From assembly GCA_947625895.1 (NCBI GenBank), contig CANQPZ010000015.1, positions 1-33,012 of the forward strand: DNA of 33,012 nucleotides, in the 5' to 3' direction. The notes under the pieces were generated by a model, which saw nothing but the letters and a program-made list of their open reading frames with translations, searched no databases and was not told where the DNA came from. The DNA comes from an uncultured Clostridia bacterium (GTDB lineage: Bacteria > Bacillota > Clostridia > TANB77 > CAG-508). Positions 1 through 7,641 of the stretch are shown one piece after another. Every line of letters starts with the position of its first letter. Position 1 is the stretch's first letter. Both the position numbers and the translations under genes were made by a program.

Positions 1-213
1 TCTTCTTGCACCTTTTTTACTTCTTACAACTACAGCTCTAACTACTTCACCTTTTTTTACAACACCGCCTGGTGTAGCACTTTTAACAGAAGCAATTATT
101 ACGTCACCTATTTCAGCATATTTTCTATGTGATCCGCCTAAACATCTGATACACATTATTTCTTTTGCACCAGTATTGTCAGCTACTTTTAATCTTGATT
201 GTTGCTGTACCAT
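1..213 (-). CDS. rplN: 50S ribosomal protein L14, partial (C-terminus outside window)
   Basis: L14 is a 50S protein at the subunit interface. The 71 visible residues begin [19 protein letters not shown] and continue through [17 protein letters not shown] and the [14 protein letters not shown] segment, which are diagnostic of L14. The family is normally about 122 residues, so the last third lies beyond base 1. The start ATG (211-213) has a strong AGGAGG-type site at 222-230. It is the last visible gene of the S10 operon, 36 bp after rpsQ, in the usual rpsQ-rplN order. Identification is near certain; the incompleteness comes only from the window edge. Confidence 0.97.
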   Translation of the reverse strand, partial: MVQQQSRLKVADNTGAKEIMCIRCLGGSHRKYAEIGDVIIASVKSATPGGVVKKGEVVRAVVVRSKKGARR

Positions 214-249
214 AATTTTGCTTTCCTCCTTCTATATTATTTCATTCTA

Positions 250-513
250 TTATTTATTTACTGCTTTCTCCATAACTTCAACAAGTCTCCATCTTTTATC
301 TTTTGATAAAGGTCTTGTTTCCATTACTTTAACTTTATCTCCAATTTGACAAACGTTTTCTTCATCATGAGCTTTTAATTTATAAGTTCTTTTAACTGTC
401 TTTTTGTACATTGGATGTCTAACAGCTGTTTCAACTTTAACTACAATAGTTTTATCCATTTTGTTAGACTCTACTATTCCTATTAATGTTTTACGAAGAT
501 TTCTTTCTTCCAT
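250..513 (-). CDS. rpsQ: 30S ribosomal protein S17
   Basis: S17 is a primary 16S rRNA-binding OB-fold protein of the 30S subunit. The 87-residue product matches the normal family length. It carries [19 protein letters not shown] at the N-terminus, the [14 protein letters not shown] segment in the middle and [16 protein letters not shown] near the C-terminus, all typical of bacterial S17. An AAAGGAG site lies before the ATG. It sits 20 bp after rpmC and 36 bp before rplN, the conserved order of the S10 operon, and is surely co-transcribed with them. Confidence 0.98.
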   Translation of the reverse strand: MEERNLRKTLIGIVESNKMDKTIVVKVETAVRHPMYKKTVKRTYKLKAHDEENVCQIGDKVKVMETRPLSKDKRWRLVEVMEKAVNK

Positions 514-533
514 AACTGTGGATTTCTCCTTTC

Positions 534-737
534 TTATTTATTGTTTTCTTTTAATTCTCTTTCTTTGATAACTGTATTTATTTTAGCGATGTCTCTTTTC
601 ACTTCTTTAATTTTCATCGGATTATCTAATCCATTTGTAGCTAAACTAAATCTTAATTTGAATAATTCTGTTTTTAGTTCGCCTAGTTCTTTTTCTAGAT
701 CTGGTGAAGACATCTCTCTAATTTTATTTATCTTCAT
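534..737 (-). CDS. rpmC: 50S ribosomal protein L29
   Basis: L29 is a small helical hairpin protein near the polypeptide exit tunnel. The product reads [19 protein letters not shown] and has the [20 protein letters not shown] core typical of L29. I chose the ATG at 737 (67 residues) because the family begins at MKxxEIR. An in-frame GTG at 749 and ATG at 746 would add MMNK and overlap the end of rplP. The ribosome-binding site is weak (GGCGG inside the rplP tail), so translation is probably coupled to rplP. The stop is 20 bp before rpsQ. Confidence 0.95.
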   Translation of the reverse strand: MKINKIREMSSPDLEKELGELKTELFKLRFSLATNGLDNPMKIKEVKRDIAKINTVIKERELKENNK

Positions 738-738
738 C

Positions 739-1170
739 TTATTCATCACCGCCTACTTCATTTTCTCTAGCTAAGAATTTTGTTTTGATAGGTAGTTTAT
801 GAGATGCAAGTCTTAATGCTTCTCTTGCTACTTCTTCTGAAACTCCTGCTATTTCAAACATAACTCTTCCTGGTTTTACTGGTGCTACCCAATATTCTGG
901 AGCTCCTTTACCTTTACCCATACGAGTTTCTGCTGGTTTTTTAGTGATTGGTTTGTTTGGGAATATTTTAATCCAAACTTTACCACCTCTTTTAATATAA
1001 CGAGTTAAAGCAACACGGGCAGCTTCAATTTGGTTTGCTGTTATTAATCCAGCTTCTAATGCTTGTAATCCGAATTCTCCTTCATTAACAACAGTTCCTC
1101 TTGTTGCTTTTCCCCTGTTTCTACCTTTTTGCATTTTTCTATACTTTGTTCTTTTTGGCATTACTGGCAT
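739..1170 (-). CDS. rplP: 50S ribosomal protein L16
   Basis: L16 binds 23S rRNA near the A-site tRNA and the peptidyl transferase centre. The 143-residue product contains [18 protein letters not shown], the GEFGLQALE segment, and [21 protein letters not shown], all hallmarks of L16. The ATG overlaps the rpsC stop (TAATG), and a GGGGAG site within the rpsC tail sits at good spacing. A second in-frame ATG three codons later is the position where many homologues begin. The overlap implies translational coupling with rpsC. Confidence 0.98.
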   Translation of the reverse strand: MPVMPKRTKYRKMQKGRNRGKATRGTVVNEGEFGLQALEAGLITANQIEAARVALTRYIKRGGKVWIKIFPNKPITKKPAETRMGKGKGAPEYWVAPVKPGRVMFEIAGVSEEVAREALRLASHKLPIKTKFLARENEVGGDE

Positions 1171-1835
1171 TATTCTTCTCCCCCTTCTGCTTTATCAGTT
1201 TTCTTTTCAGGAAGAACTTCACCTTTATATATCCAAACTTTAACACCTATTTTTCCATAAGTTGTATTAGCTTCATAGAATCCATAGTCTATATCAGCTC
1301 TTAAAGTTTGAAGAGGAATTGTTCCTTCTTTATAAAATTCAGTTCTAGCCATATCAGCTCCACCTAATCTACCTGAAACTGAAGTTTTAATACCTAAAGC
1401 TCCAGCTTTTAAAGTTTTTTGCATAGCTTGCTTCATAGCTCTTCTGAATGAAATTCTTCTTTCTAATTGATTACAAATATTTTCTGCAACTAATTGTGCA
1501 TCTAAATCAATATTTTTAACTTCAACGATATTTAAGTTTACATCTTTTCCTATCATTTTTTGAAGTTCATTTCTTAATACTTCAGCTAAGTTTCCACCTT
1601 TTCCTATTACTAGTCCTGGTTTAGCTGTGTATACATTTACTTTTACAAATTTAGCTGTTCTTTCAATTTCTATTTTTGAAATTCCACTAACAAATAATTT
1701 ACTCTTTACATATTTACGGATTTTATAATCCTCTACTAGGTAATCACTAAAGTTTTTGTCATCTGCATACCATTTAGAGTTCCAATCTTTAATAACACCT
1801 ACTCTTAATCCATTAGGATGTACTTTTTGTCCCAT
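1170..1835 (-). CDS. rpsC: 30S ribosomal protein S3
   Basis: S3 forms part of the mRNA entry channel of the 30S subunit. The 221 residues begin [18 protein letters not shown] and carry the KH-domain loop GLVIGKGG at about residue 75. The C-terminal S3 domain includes [20 protein letters not shown] and the [19 protein letters not shown] segment. Length is normal for the family. The C-terminal tail is acidic (KAEGGEE). The start has an AAAGGAGG site. The gene overlaps rplP by one base and follows rplV by 20 bp. Confidence 0.98.
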   Translation of the reverse strand: MGQKVHPNGLRVGVIKDWNSKWYADDKNFSDYLVEDYKIRKYVKSKLFVSGISKIEIERTAKFVKVNVYTAKPGLVIGKGGNLAEVLRNELQKMIGKDVNLNIVEVKNIDLDAQLVAENICNQLERRISFRRAMKQAMQKTLKAGALGIKTSVSGRLGGADMARTEFYKEGTIPLQTLRADIDYGFYEANTTYGKIGVKVWIYKGEVLPEKKTDKAEGGEE

Positions 1836-1855
1836 GTTTTAAGAATCCTCCTTTC

Positions 1856-2212
1856 CTATTTAGTTTCTCTTAAAACTATTGTAATATGACTTGTTCTTTT
1901 TCTTATTCTAACAGCAGAACCTTTTGCTGCTGGTCTAATTCTTTTTAATGTTGGACCTTGGTTTGCATATATTTCTGCAACATATAGGTCTTCGCTTTTC
2001 ATAAAGTGATTATTTTCAGCATTTGCAATTGCTGATTTTAATAATTTTTCAATTATTTCAGCTGATGCTTTTGGAGCAAACTTTGCTATTGCTAATGCTT
2101 CATTTACTTTTTTACCTCTAATTAAATCTGCTACTATCTTAACTTTTCTTGCTGATATTCTAGCATAATTTAATGAAGCTCTTGCTTCGTGAACCTGAGT
2201 TGTTTCTTCCAT
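1856..2212 (-). CDS. rplV: 50S ribosomal protein L22
   Basis: L22 lines the nascent peptide exit tunnel. The 118-residue product contains [19 protein letters not shown] near the start and the tunnel-loop/C-terminal region [19 protein letters not shown], typical of L22. I took the ATG at 2212, which has a GGAGG site about 9 nt upstream; a GTG one codon earlier (2215) is possible. It lies between rpsS and rpsC as in other S10 operons. Confidence 0.97.
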   Translation of the reverse strand: MEETTQVHEARASLNYARISARKVKIVADLIRGKKVNEALAIAKFAPKASAEIIEKLLKSAIANAENNHFMKSEDLYVAEIYANQGPTLKRIRPAAKGSAVRIRKRTSHITIVLRETK

Positions 2213-2254
2213 CACTTATATCCTCCTTCTTTGCATAATTTATATCTCATTTAT

Positions 2255-2536
2255 TTATTTTTTTACGTTTGAAGTTTTGTCTCCTGCGTGTCCTTTAAAA
2301 GTTCTTGTAGGAGCAAATTCTCCTAATTTATGTCCTATCATTTCTTCAGAAATATAGATTGGAACATGTTTTCTTCCATCATGAACAGCTATTGTATGTC
2401 CGACCATTTGTGGATATATTGTAGAAGCTCTAGACCATGTCTTTAAAACTTCTTTTTTGCCACTTTCGTTCATAGCTTCAACTCTTTTTAATAATTCTGG
2501 AGCTACATATGGTACTTTTTTGCTTGATCTTGACAT
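2255..2536 (-). CDS. rpsS: 30S ribosomal protein S19
   Basis: S19 sits in the 30S head with S13 and contacts the A-site finger. The 93 residues include [30 protein letters not shown], the [20 protein letters not shown] segment and [14 protein letters not shown], all standard for S19. Length is normal. An AAAGGAG site precedes the ATG. The gene stands 49 bp after rplB and 39 bp before rplV in the conserved order. Confidence 0.98.
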   Translation of the reverse strand: MSRSSKKVPYVAPELLKRVEAMNESGKKEVLKTWSRASTIYPQMVGHTIAVHDGRKHVPIYISEEMIGHKLGEFAPTRTFKGHAGDKTSNVKK

Positions 2537-2585
2537 TTGGTTTTCTCCTTTCTTAACTTTCAGTTTACTGATTTAAGCAACTAAA

Positions 2586-3413
2586 TTATTTTCTTCTCTT
2601 AACAATAAATTTATCAGATGTTTTATTTTTCTTTCTTGTTTTATATCCAAGTGCTGGTTTACCCCAAGGAGTAAGTGGTCCTGCGTGTCCAACTGGAGCT
2701 CTACCTTCACCACCACCATGAGGGTGATCAACTGGGTTCATAACTGAACCTCTAACTGTAGGTCTGATACCTAAGTGTCTAGTTCTACCAGCTTTTCCTA
2801 ATTTAATATTTTCATGATCAGTATTTCCTATAACACCAATTGTTGCTCTACATCTAGCTAATACTAATCTCATTTCTCCAGATGGAAGTCTTACGTGTGC
2901 ATATTTTCCTTCTTTAGCCATTAATTGTGCTGATTGACCTGCACTTCTAACTAATTTTCCACCTTGTCCTGGATTTAATTCTATATTATGGATTAATGTA
3001 CCTACTGGTATGTTGTCGATTGGTAAGCAGTTTCCAGCTTTGATATCAACTTCTTTACCAGCTACAACTTTATCTCCATCAGTTAATCCTTGAGGAGCTA
3101 ATATATAAGCTCTTTCTCCATCTTCATATTCAATCAAAGCAATGTTTGCACTTCTGTTTGGATCATATTCTATTCCAATAACAGTAGCTTCCATGTCTTC
3201 TTTATTTCTCTTAAAATCGATTATTCTGTATTTTTGTCTGTTTCCACCACCTTGGTGTCTAACAGTGATTCTACCATAAGAATTTCTTCCTGATTTTTTT
3301 GCTTTCTTTGTAATTAAAGATTTTTCAGGAGTCTTTTTTGTAATTTCTTCATATGATAATGAAGTCATATTTCTTCTTGATGGTGTGTATGCGTTGTAAT
3401 GTTTTATTCCCAT
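2586..3413 (-). CDS. rplB: 50S ribosomal protein L2
   Basis: L2 binds 23S rRNA domain IV and is needed for subunit joining and peptidyl transferase activity. The 275-residue product contains [17 protein letters not shown], the [20 protein letters not shown] segment, and the signature [18 protein letters not shown] with the conserved histidine of the catalytic-centre loop. Length is typical. The start has AAAGGAAT upstream. Unusually for this operon, a 369-bp gap with two hairpin repeats separates it from rplW. Confidence 0.99.
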   Translation of the reverse strand: MGIKHYNAYTPSRRNMTSLSYEEITKKTPEKSLITKKAKKSGRNSYGRITVRHQGGGNRQKYRIIDFKRNKEDMEATVIGIEYDPNRSANIALIEYEDGERAYILAPQGLTDGDKVVAGKEVDIKAGNCLPIDNIPVGTLIHNIELNPGQGGKLVRSAGQSAQLMAKEGKYAHVRLPSGEMRLVLARCRATIGVIGNTDHENIKLGKAGRTRHLGIRPTVRGSVMNPVDHPHGGGEGRAPVGHAGPLTPWGKPALGYKTRKKNKTSDKFIVKRRK

Positions 3414-3430
3414 TTTTATATTCCTTTCTT

Positions 3431-3548
3431 AAAACAATGAAAAACTTCGTCTTACTTCGTTGAACTCATTCGTAAATCCTCGACGTATTTGTATACGCCT
3501 CCGGTTTACTCATTCGTTCGCCTACTAATACTCGTTTTTGATTGTTTT
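3431..3548. repeat. Hairpin repeat, copy A (118 bp)
   Basis: An imperfect palindrome. The termini AAAACAATGAAAAAC (3431-3445) and its near-complement (3534-3548) match at 14 of 15 positions. The centre CGTATTTGTATACG forms a small perfect hairpin, flanked by TAAATCC and GGTTTA. A direct repeat ACTCATTCGT occurs in both halves (3464-3473 and 3508-3517). Its core is almost identical to copy B. It looks like a non-autonomous palindromic repeat element; no transposase is nearby. Confidence 0.85.
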
Positions 3549-3555
3549 TATTGTG

Positions 3556-3668
3556 ATTGTGAAAAACTTCGCATTACGTCGTTAAACTCACTCATAAATC
3601 CTCGACGTATTTGCATACGCCTCCGGTTTACTCATTCGTTTGCCTAGTACTGCTCGTTTTTGAGCAAT
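3556..3668. repeat. Hairpin repeat, copy B (about 113 bp)
   Basis: The second copy lies in the same orientation, 7 bp after copy A. The core from AAATCCTCGACGTATTTG through ATACGCCTCCGGTTTACTC is identical to copy A except for one base in the hairpin loop (T to C). The outer ends differ (ATTGTGAAAAAC versus the complement of GTTTTTGAGCAAT) and pair less well. Tandem placement suggests duplication or repeated insertion at one site. Confidence 0.82.
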
Positions 3669-3782
3669 CCTCTGCTCAAATGTTCTATAATTTTCACATC
3701 CATTTTTATATTACGGATTTTTTCCTGTTCCGCGACAGATATTATTTATTATCCGAGTAGATTCTCGATAAGATTTTAGGAA

Positions 3783-4139
3783 TTAAGCTCCCATAAATTC
3801 TTCTATTGAAGAATTATATTTCTTAGTACCTTTAGCTTCTTTTCCACCTTTTTTAGTATATGTTACTGTTTGTGGATCAGTATCTATAAATACTATTGCT
3901 TTTTTCCAGCTAGCTGTTTTTCCTTGATGTACTCCAACTCTTTTGCTTTTTCCATCAAAATTCATTGTATTAACTTTTTTAACTTTAACATTAAATAATT
4001 TTTCAACAGCTTCTGCTATTTCTGGTTTTGTTGCATTTTTTGCAACTTTGAAAGTGTATTTTCCTTCTTCAACTCCACCATTGCTTTTTTCAGTAATGAT
4101 TGGTTTTATGATTATATCTTCAGCTACCATCTTAAGCAT
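3783..4139 (-). CDS. rplW: 50S ribosomal protein L23
   Basis: L23 sits at the exit tunnel rim and docks trigger factor and SRP. The product (118 residues) contains DIIIKPIITEKSN, the KYTFKVAKNATKPEIAEAVE segment, NVKVKKVNTMNFDGKSKRVG and WKKAIVFID, typical of L23. It is longer than the usual 95-100 residues: about 18 to 20 extra, Lys/Thr-rich residues lie just before the terminal EEFMGA. The start is ambiguous: the ATG at 4139 overlaps the rplD stop and has a GGAGG only 3 nt away, while the ATG at 4130 has it 12 nt away. Confidence 0.95.
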   Translation of the reverse strand: MLKMVAEDIIIKPIITEKSNGGVEEGKYTFKVAKNATKPEIAEAVEKLFNVKVKKVNTMNFDGKSKRVGVHQGKTASWKKAIVFIDTDPQTVTYTKKGGKEAKGTKKYNSSIEEFMGA

Positions 4140-4755
4140 ACACCTCCTCTAATTTTTTAATAGTATCAAGTGTAATTACTAATTTAGTATATTTTAATAA
4201 ATCATATACATTAATTGTATTAACTAATGTTGTTTTTACACCTTCTATATTTCTTGCTGATTTTTGAACAGCTTCATTTTTTTCAGGTAACATTATTAAT
4301 GCTTTTCCTTCAACTTTATTCTTTTCTAAAGCACTTACCATTTGTTTTGTTTTAATTTCTTTAAATGGTAATTTATCGATTACAACTAATTTGTTTTCTA
4401 AAACTTTAGAACTTAATACTGATTTAATTGCTAATCTCTTTTCTTTCTTATTTACTCTGTAAGTATAAGATCTTGGTTTTGGTCCTAATGCTATACCACC
4501 TTTGATCCATTGTGGTGCTCTGATACTTCCTTGTCTAGCTCTACCAGTTTCTTTTTGTCTCCAAGGTTTTCTTCCACCACCAGTAACTTCAGATCTAGTC
4601 TTTGTACTTTGTGTACCTTGTCTTTGGTTAGCTAAGTAGTTAACTAATACACTATGTACTATATTTTCATTTGGTTCAATTCCAAATATTTCATCTTTTA
4701 AATCAACTGTACTAACCTTTTTTCCTTCTACATTATATACATCTATTGTAGGCAT
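4132..4755 (-). CDS. rplD: 50S ribosomal protein L4
   Basis: L4 binds 23S rRNA and extends a loop into the exit tunnel; in E. coli it also represses its own operon. The 207 residues include the loop motif TKTRSEVTGGGRKPWRQKE, GRARQGSIRAPQWIKGG and the C-terminal NTINVYDLLKYTKLVITLD helix region. Length is normal. The start has an AAAGGAGG site. It follows rplC by 19 bp and overlaps rplW by 8 bp or abuts it, depending on the rplW start. Confidence 0.98.
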   Translation of the reverse strand: MPTIDVYNVEGKKVSTVDLKDEIFGIEPNENIVHSVLVNYLANQRQGTQSTKTRSEVTGGGRKPWRQKETGRARQGSIRAPQWIKGGIALGPKPRSYTYRVNKKEKRLAIKSVLSSKVLENKLVVIDKLPFKEIKTKQMVSALEKNKVEGKALIMLPEKNEAVQKSARNIEGVKTTLVNTINVYDLLKYTKLVITLDTIKKLEEVYA

Positions 4756-4774
4756 TTACTGTTCCTCCTTTCTC

Positions 4775-5410
4775 TTACGCTAATGCCTTTACGGCATCTT
4801 TTATTTTTAAGATAGCACCTTTGTTTCCTGGAACACTACCTTTAACTAATATACAATTTTTATCTAAATCAACTTTAACAACTTTTAAGTTTTGGATTGT
4901 TACAGTAACATTTCCCATATGTCCTGGTAGTTTCTTTCCTTTGAATACTCTACCTGGAGTTGATGTTGGTCCCATTGAACCAGGTCTTCTATGATACATA
5001 GAACCATGTCCCATAGGTCCTCTTGATTGTCCATGTCTTTTTATAACACCTTGGAATCCTTTTCCTTTAGTTGTTCCCTGAATATCTACTATTTCTCCTT
5101 CAGTAAATACGTCAGCCTTTATTTCATCTCCTACTTTAACATTAGATACATCGTCTAATCTGAATTCTCTTAAATGTTTTGTTGGAGCAACTTTAGCTTT
5201 TGTAAAGTGTCCTTTTTCTGGTTTGTTAACTTTATGTTCTTTAACAGAACCAAATCCTAATTGAACTGCATCATATCCGTCAGTTTCAACTGTTTTTACT
5301 TGAACAACACTACAAGGTCCAGCTTCAATAACTGTTACTGGTATTACATTACCTTTTTCATCAAATATTTGTGTCATTCCTACTTTTTTACCAATGATTG
5401 CTTTTTTCAT
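4775..5410 (-). CDS. rplC: 50S ribosomal protein L3
   Basis: L3 is an early-assembly 50S protein that reaches the peptidyl transferase centre. The 211 residues begin [18 protein letters not shown] and contain [34 protein letters not shown] and GKKLPGHMG, which are signature L3 motifs including the methylatable Gln loop. Length is normal. A TAGGAGG site precedes the ATG by about 14 nt. A 268-bp spacer with one hairpin repeat separates it from rpsJ. Confidence 0.99.
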   Translation of the reverse strand: MKKAIIGKKVGMTQIFDEKGNVIPVTVIEAGPCSVVQVKTVETDGYDAVQLGFGSVKEHKVNKPEKGHFTKAKVAPTKHLREFRLDDVSNVKVGDEIKADVFTEGEIVDIQGTTKGKGFQGVIKRHGQSRGPMGHGSMYHRRPGSMGPTSTPGRVFKGKKLPGHMGNVTVTIQNLKVVKVDLDKNCILVKGSVPGNKGAILKIKDAVKALA

Positions 5411-5447
5411 GATAATATTTTTTTCCTCCTAACTATTGGCTTACAGT

Positions 5448-5568
5448 ATATCAATGAAAAGCGGCGTCTTACTTTGTTAAAATTTTATTTTAAAATCCTC
5501 ATGTACCATTGTACACTCCGGTGTTTAAAATAAAATTTTGCCTCGTAATACTTGCTTTTGATTGATAT
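5448..5568. repeat. Hairpin repeat, copy C (121 bp), between rpsJ and rplC
   Basis: The terminal arms ATATCAATGAAAAGC (5448-5462) and the complement at 5554-5568 match at 14 of 15 positions. An internal pair AAAATTTTATTTTAAA / TTTAAAATAAAATTTT gives a long perfect stem, with a GTAC-CATT-GTAC hairpin at the apex. Motifs shared with copies A and B are GTCTTACTT, AATCCTC, CTCCGG and TAATACT. The arm sequences differ from copies A and B, yet each copy remains self-complementary. The remainder of the 5411-5678 gap also has a perfect GCGAC-TGT-GTCGC hairpin near 5655. Confidence 0.83.
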
Positions 5569-5678
5569 GGCTAATTTAATTTGTATTTTTATATATCTTA
5601 CAAATAAGTATGCCCTCAATCTTTTTTCAATACCGTGAGCTTGGTTTATTTTTGCGACTGTGTCGCGATTTTAATATT

Positions 5679-6008
5679 TTATAATTTTATCTCAATATCA
5701 ACACCAGCTGGTAATTCTAATTTCATTAGGCTATCAACTGTTTTTTGTGTTGGATAAAGGATATCGATAACTCTTTTATGTGTTCTCATTTCAAATTGTT
5801 CTCTAGAATCTTTGTCTTTGTGTGGAGAACGTAAAATTGTTATAACTTCCTTTTCTGTTGGAAGTGGAATAGGACCTGAAACTTTTGCTCCTGTTCTTTT
5901 AGCAGTATCTACTATTCTTTCAGCAGACTGGTCTAAAACTACGAAGTCATAAGCTTTTAATCTTATTCTGATTTTTTCGCTTCCTACTGTTTGATTTGAT
6001 GTTGCCAT
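5679..6008 (-). CDS. rpsJ: 30S ribosomal protein S10
   Basis: S10 is a 30S head protein and, as NusE, a transcription antitermination factor. The 109-residue product contains [38 protein letters not shown] and the [17 protein letters not shown] segment, as in all S10 proteins. It has about six extra N-terminal residues (MATSNQTVG) compared with the usual 102-103. The ATG has an AAGGAGGG site 7 nt upstream. It is the first gene of the operon, about 210 nt downstream of a consensus promoter. Confidence 0.99.
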   Translation of the reverse strand: MATSNQTVGSEKIRIRLKAYDFVVLDQSAERIVDTAKRTGAKVSGPIPLPTEKEVITILRSPHKDKDSREQFEMRTHKRVIDILYPTQKTVDSLMKLELPAGVDIEIKL

Positions 6009-6013
6009 TTTTT

Positions 6014-6222
6014 AACCCTCCTTATAAAATGTAACGGCAAGTTTAAACGCACCCTGGTGTTTCTTCTATAACCATATATAAATCCAAGTTACAATTATTC
6101 TTTTGTATCCTGGATAAGTGTGCTTTTATCAAACTTATCGCCCGGTCTAAGCCAAGACATACTCTGCAGGAGTTCCCTCCACCTATGTGTAGCCACATCC
6201 TGCTTCATCGCTTTTCTTACGC
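6014..6222 (-). promoter_or_regulatory. Structured 5' leader of the S10 operon
   Basis: About 210 untranslated nt separate the predicted transcription start from rpsJ. Visible stems include GCAGGA...TCCTGC enclosing TGTG-GCTA-CACA and GGAG-GGAA-CTCC, then GTCT-TGGCTT-AGAC, then a 7-bp GATAAGT/ACTTATC stem, and a hairpin at 6044-6062 close to the ribosome-binding site. This suggests autogenous control by a ribosomal protein, but I recognise no specific known leader class, so the ligand is inference. Confidence 0.55.
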
Positions 6223-6228
6223 TTTGTT

Positions 6229-6257
6229 ATTATACTATGACTTCAAAAACTTGTCAA
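6229..6257 (-). promoter_or_regulatory. Promoter of the S10 operon
   Basis: A perfect -35 TTGACA (6252-6257) and perfect -10 TATAAT (6229-6234) are separated by exactly 17 bp, on the minus strand. This is the strongest match to the vegetative sigma factor consensus in the window, as expected for a highly expressed ribosomal operon. Confidence 0.93.
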
Positions 6258-6317
6258 TACTATTTTTCATATTTATTTCATAAGTTTAAGGTTTTTTTAA
6301 TAATTTATTTTTTTGAG

Positions 6318-6360
6318 CAAAAAAAATAAGCACATTTTTTGAATAATCGTGCTTATTTTT
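6318..6360 (-). terminator. Rho-independent terminator after the metallophosphoesterase gene
   Basis: The 9-bp stem AATAAGCAC/GTGCTTATT has a 15-nt loop and is followed on the minus strand by eight T. It lies just past the stop at 6380 and upstream of the S10 promoter, so it insulates the two units. Confidence 0.85.
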
Positions 6361-6379
6361 CCTTTAAATTACCTACCTT

Positions 6380-7213
6380 TTAAAATTTATCACTGTCTAT
6401 TCCTAATCTTTCGAAGTTCTTTTTTATTTTTTCCATATTTCTATATGTAGCATTTTTTATTTCATATGCAAATTCTTCTTTTTCATAATAAGTATCTCCT
6501 GCTAATTCTTTTTCTACATTATATGGAACTCTTATTAATTGTATTGATAATGGATTATCATATTCTTTTGATCCATAATCGCCTTCAAGTAAACAATAAT
6601 TTGCTTGTCTTACTTCATTTATATCACTATCTTTTTCATCATTTCTTATTAAACAAAAACTATTTCCAACACTTCCTGTATTTATTAATGTTTTATTATA
6701 TATCTTATCCATATATTGATGATGAATATGTCCATATATAACAATATCAGCAACTTCTTGCGACATAGTTTTCTCACTTGGTAAAAACATTTTATATTTA
6801 TCTTCTATGGAGTCTTCATTAATTATAGTTATATTATCTCTTTCTGGATTTGCATGAAATAATCTAATCAAGCTTCCACTTAAGTAAAATTCATATGAAA
6901 AAGGAAGTTTTCTTAAAAAGTCTTTTTCAGATTCAGTTATTGTTTTACCAATTTCATTCCATCTTCTAATTTCCTTATCTGTTTTAATTTTAAAATCATG
7001 AACATCTTCGGTAAAATGTCTGTCACAATTCCCTTGTAAAATAACTTCACAATTATTTTTTATCAATTCAATACATTCGTGTGTATGATATCCTTTTGCT
7101 ATAATGTCTCCAATACAAAAGATTTTGTCTACATTTCTTTTTTTAATATCTTCTAACGTTGCTTTTAAAGCTTCTAGGTTTGCATGAATGTCAGATATAA
7201 TTGCTATTTTCAT
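6380..7213 (-). CDS. Calcineurin-like metallophosphoesterase
   Basis: This is a dinuclear-metal phosphoesterase of the YfcE/MJ0936-like superfamily, probably cytosolic, with unknown substrate. The 277 residues show the metal-site motifs in order: SDIHAN (residues 7-12), GDIIAKG (about 35-41), GNCDRH (about 60) and GHIHHQY (about 160), followed by NTGSVGN. The last is typical of bacterial diadenosine/phosphodiesterase-like members. There is no signal peptide. The ATG has an AAAGGAGAG site and its own promoter (7239-7267); the gene is monocistronic, ending in a terminator. The family call is safe; the reaction is not determined. Confidence 0.9.
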   Translation of the reverse strand: MKIAIISDIHANLEALKATLEDIKKRNVDKIFCIGDIIAKGYHTHECIELIKNNCEVILQGNCDRHFTEDVHDFKIKTDKEIRRWNEIGKTITESEKDFLRKLPFSYEFYLSGSLIRLFHANPERDNITIINEDSIEDKYKMFLPSEKTMSQEVADIVIYGHIHHQYMDKIYNKTLINTGSVGNSFCLIRNDEKDSDINEVRQANYCLLEGDYGSKEYDNPLSIQLIRVPYNVEKELAGDTYYEKEEFAYEIKNATYRNMEKIKKNFERLGIDSDKF

Positions 7214-7238
7214 TTAAATCTCTCCTTTTCCACCCGTA

Positions 7239-7267
7239 ATTATAATATAATTTCTTAAAAAGAACAA
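7239..7267 (-). promoter_or_regulatory. Promoter of the metallophosphoesterase gene
   Basis: The minus strand has -35 TTGTTC (7262-7267), a 17-bp spacer and -10 TATAAT (7239-7244). It lies about 26 bp upstream of the start codon. Confidence 0.75.
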
Positions 7268-7333
7268 CTAATTAAATTTTATTTATAATATAATTTTTAA
7301 ACTGTATACATAATTTATTCTGGTATAAAATAG

Positions 7334-7362
7334 TTGTATACAATAATTTTTTTTGCTATAAT
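7334..7362 (+). promoter_or_regulatory. Promoter of the TSCPD gene
   Basis: The plus strand has -35 TTGTAT (7334-7339), a 17-bp spacer and -10 TATAAT (7357-7362), 24 bp before the start codon at 7387. The divergent metallophosphoesterase promoter lies about 65 bp away. Confidence 0.8.
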
Positions 7363-7386
7363 TCTCTATTGAAAGGAGTGTTTATT

Positions 7387-7641
7387 ATGGAATATAGATA
7401 TAATCCTGAAGGTGTTTGTTCTAGTGAATTTATTATAACTATGGATGGAAACATTATTAAATCTGTTAAAATAATTGGTGGATGCCCTGGTAACACTTTA
7501 GCAGTTAGTGCATTAGTTGAAGGTCATGATATAGATGAAGTTATTTCTAAATTAAAAGGTATTCCTTGTGGAATGCGTCCTACTTCATGCCCTGATCAAT
7601 TATCTAAAGCATTAGAAGAAATAAAAAAGCAAATTGCTTAA
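7387..7641 (+). CDS. TSCPD domain-containing protein
   Basis: The protein has 84 residues. The C-terminal PTSCPDQL is the motif that names the TSCPD domain, a small Cys-containing domain also found at the end of some class II ribonucleotide reductases. Other conserved cysteines are in GVCSSE, GGCPGN and IPCGM, so metal or thiol chemistry is plausible; the function of the stand-alone form is not known to me. I chose the ATG at 7387 over an upstream in-frame TTG (7369) because AAAGGAGTG sits 8 nt before it. Its 3' end overlaps feoB, on the other strand, by 30 bp. Confidence 0.88.
   Translation: MEYRYNPEGVCSSEFIITMDGNIIKSVKIIGGCPGNTLAVSALVEGHDIDEVISKLKGIPCGMRPTSCPDQLSKALEEIKKQIA

Larger units (their letters stand above)
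3414..3782 (-). other. 369-bp intergenic spacer between rplW and rplB
   Basis: No plausible protein is encoded here. The spacer holds two adjacent copies of a roughly 115-bp hairpin repeat (3431-3548 and 3556-3668). On the rplW side there are shorter hairpins: a perfect 7-bp stem TTGAGCA/TGCTCAA at about 3659-3678, CTGT/ACAG around 3732-3745, and a stem with a bulge around 3750-3772. In most bacteria rplW and rplB are nearly contiguous. The spacer is presumably transcribed as part of the S10 operon, because no promoter or clear T-tract terminator was seen in it. Confidence 0.75.

Noticed and set aside
3431..3668. Possible CRISPR array from two adjacent repeats
   Set aside because: Only two copies of over 110 bp that are themselves palindromic, with a 7-bp gap and no spacers or cas genes.
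3414..3782. A missing ribosomal gene in the rplW-rplB gap
   Set aside because: The gene order rplC-rplD-rplW-rplB-rpsS is complete; the gap is fully accounted for by hairpin repeats and small stems.
5261..5533. Open frame opposite rplC and the adjacent hairpin repeat
   Set aside because: Antisense shadow of a highly conserved ribosomal gene; no ribosome-binding site and Asn/Tyr/Phe-rich composition expected from reversed AT-rich codons.
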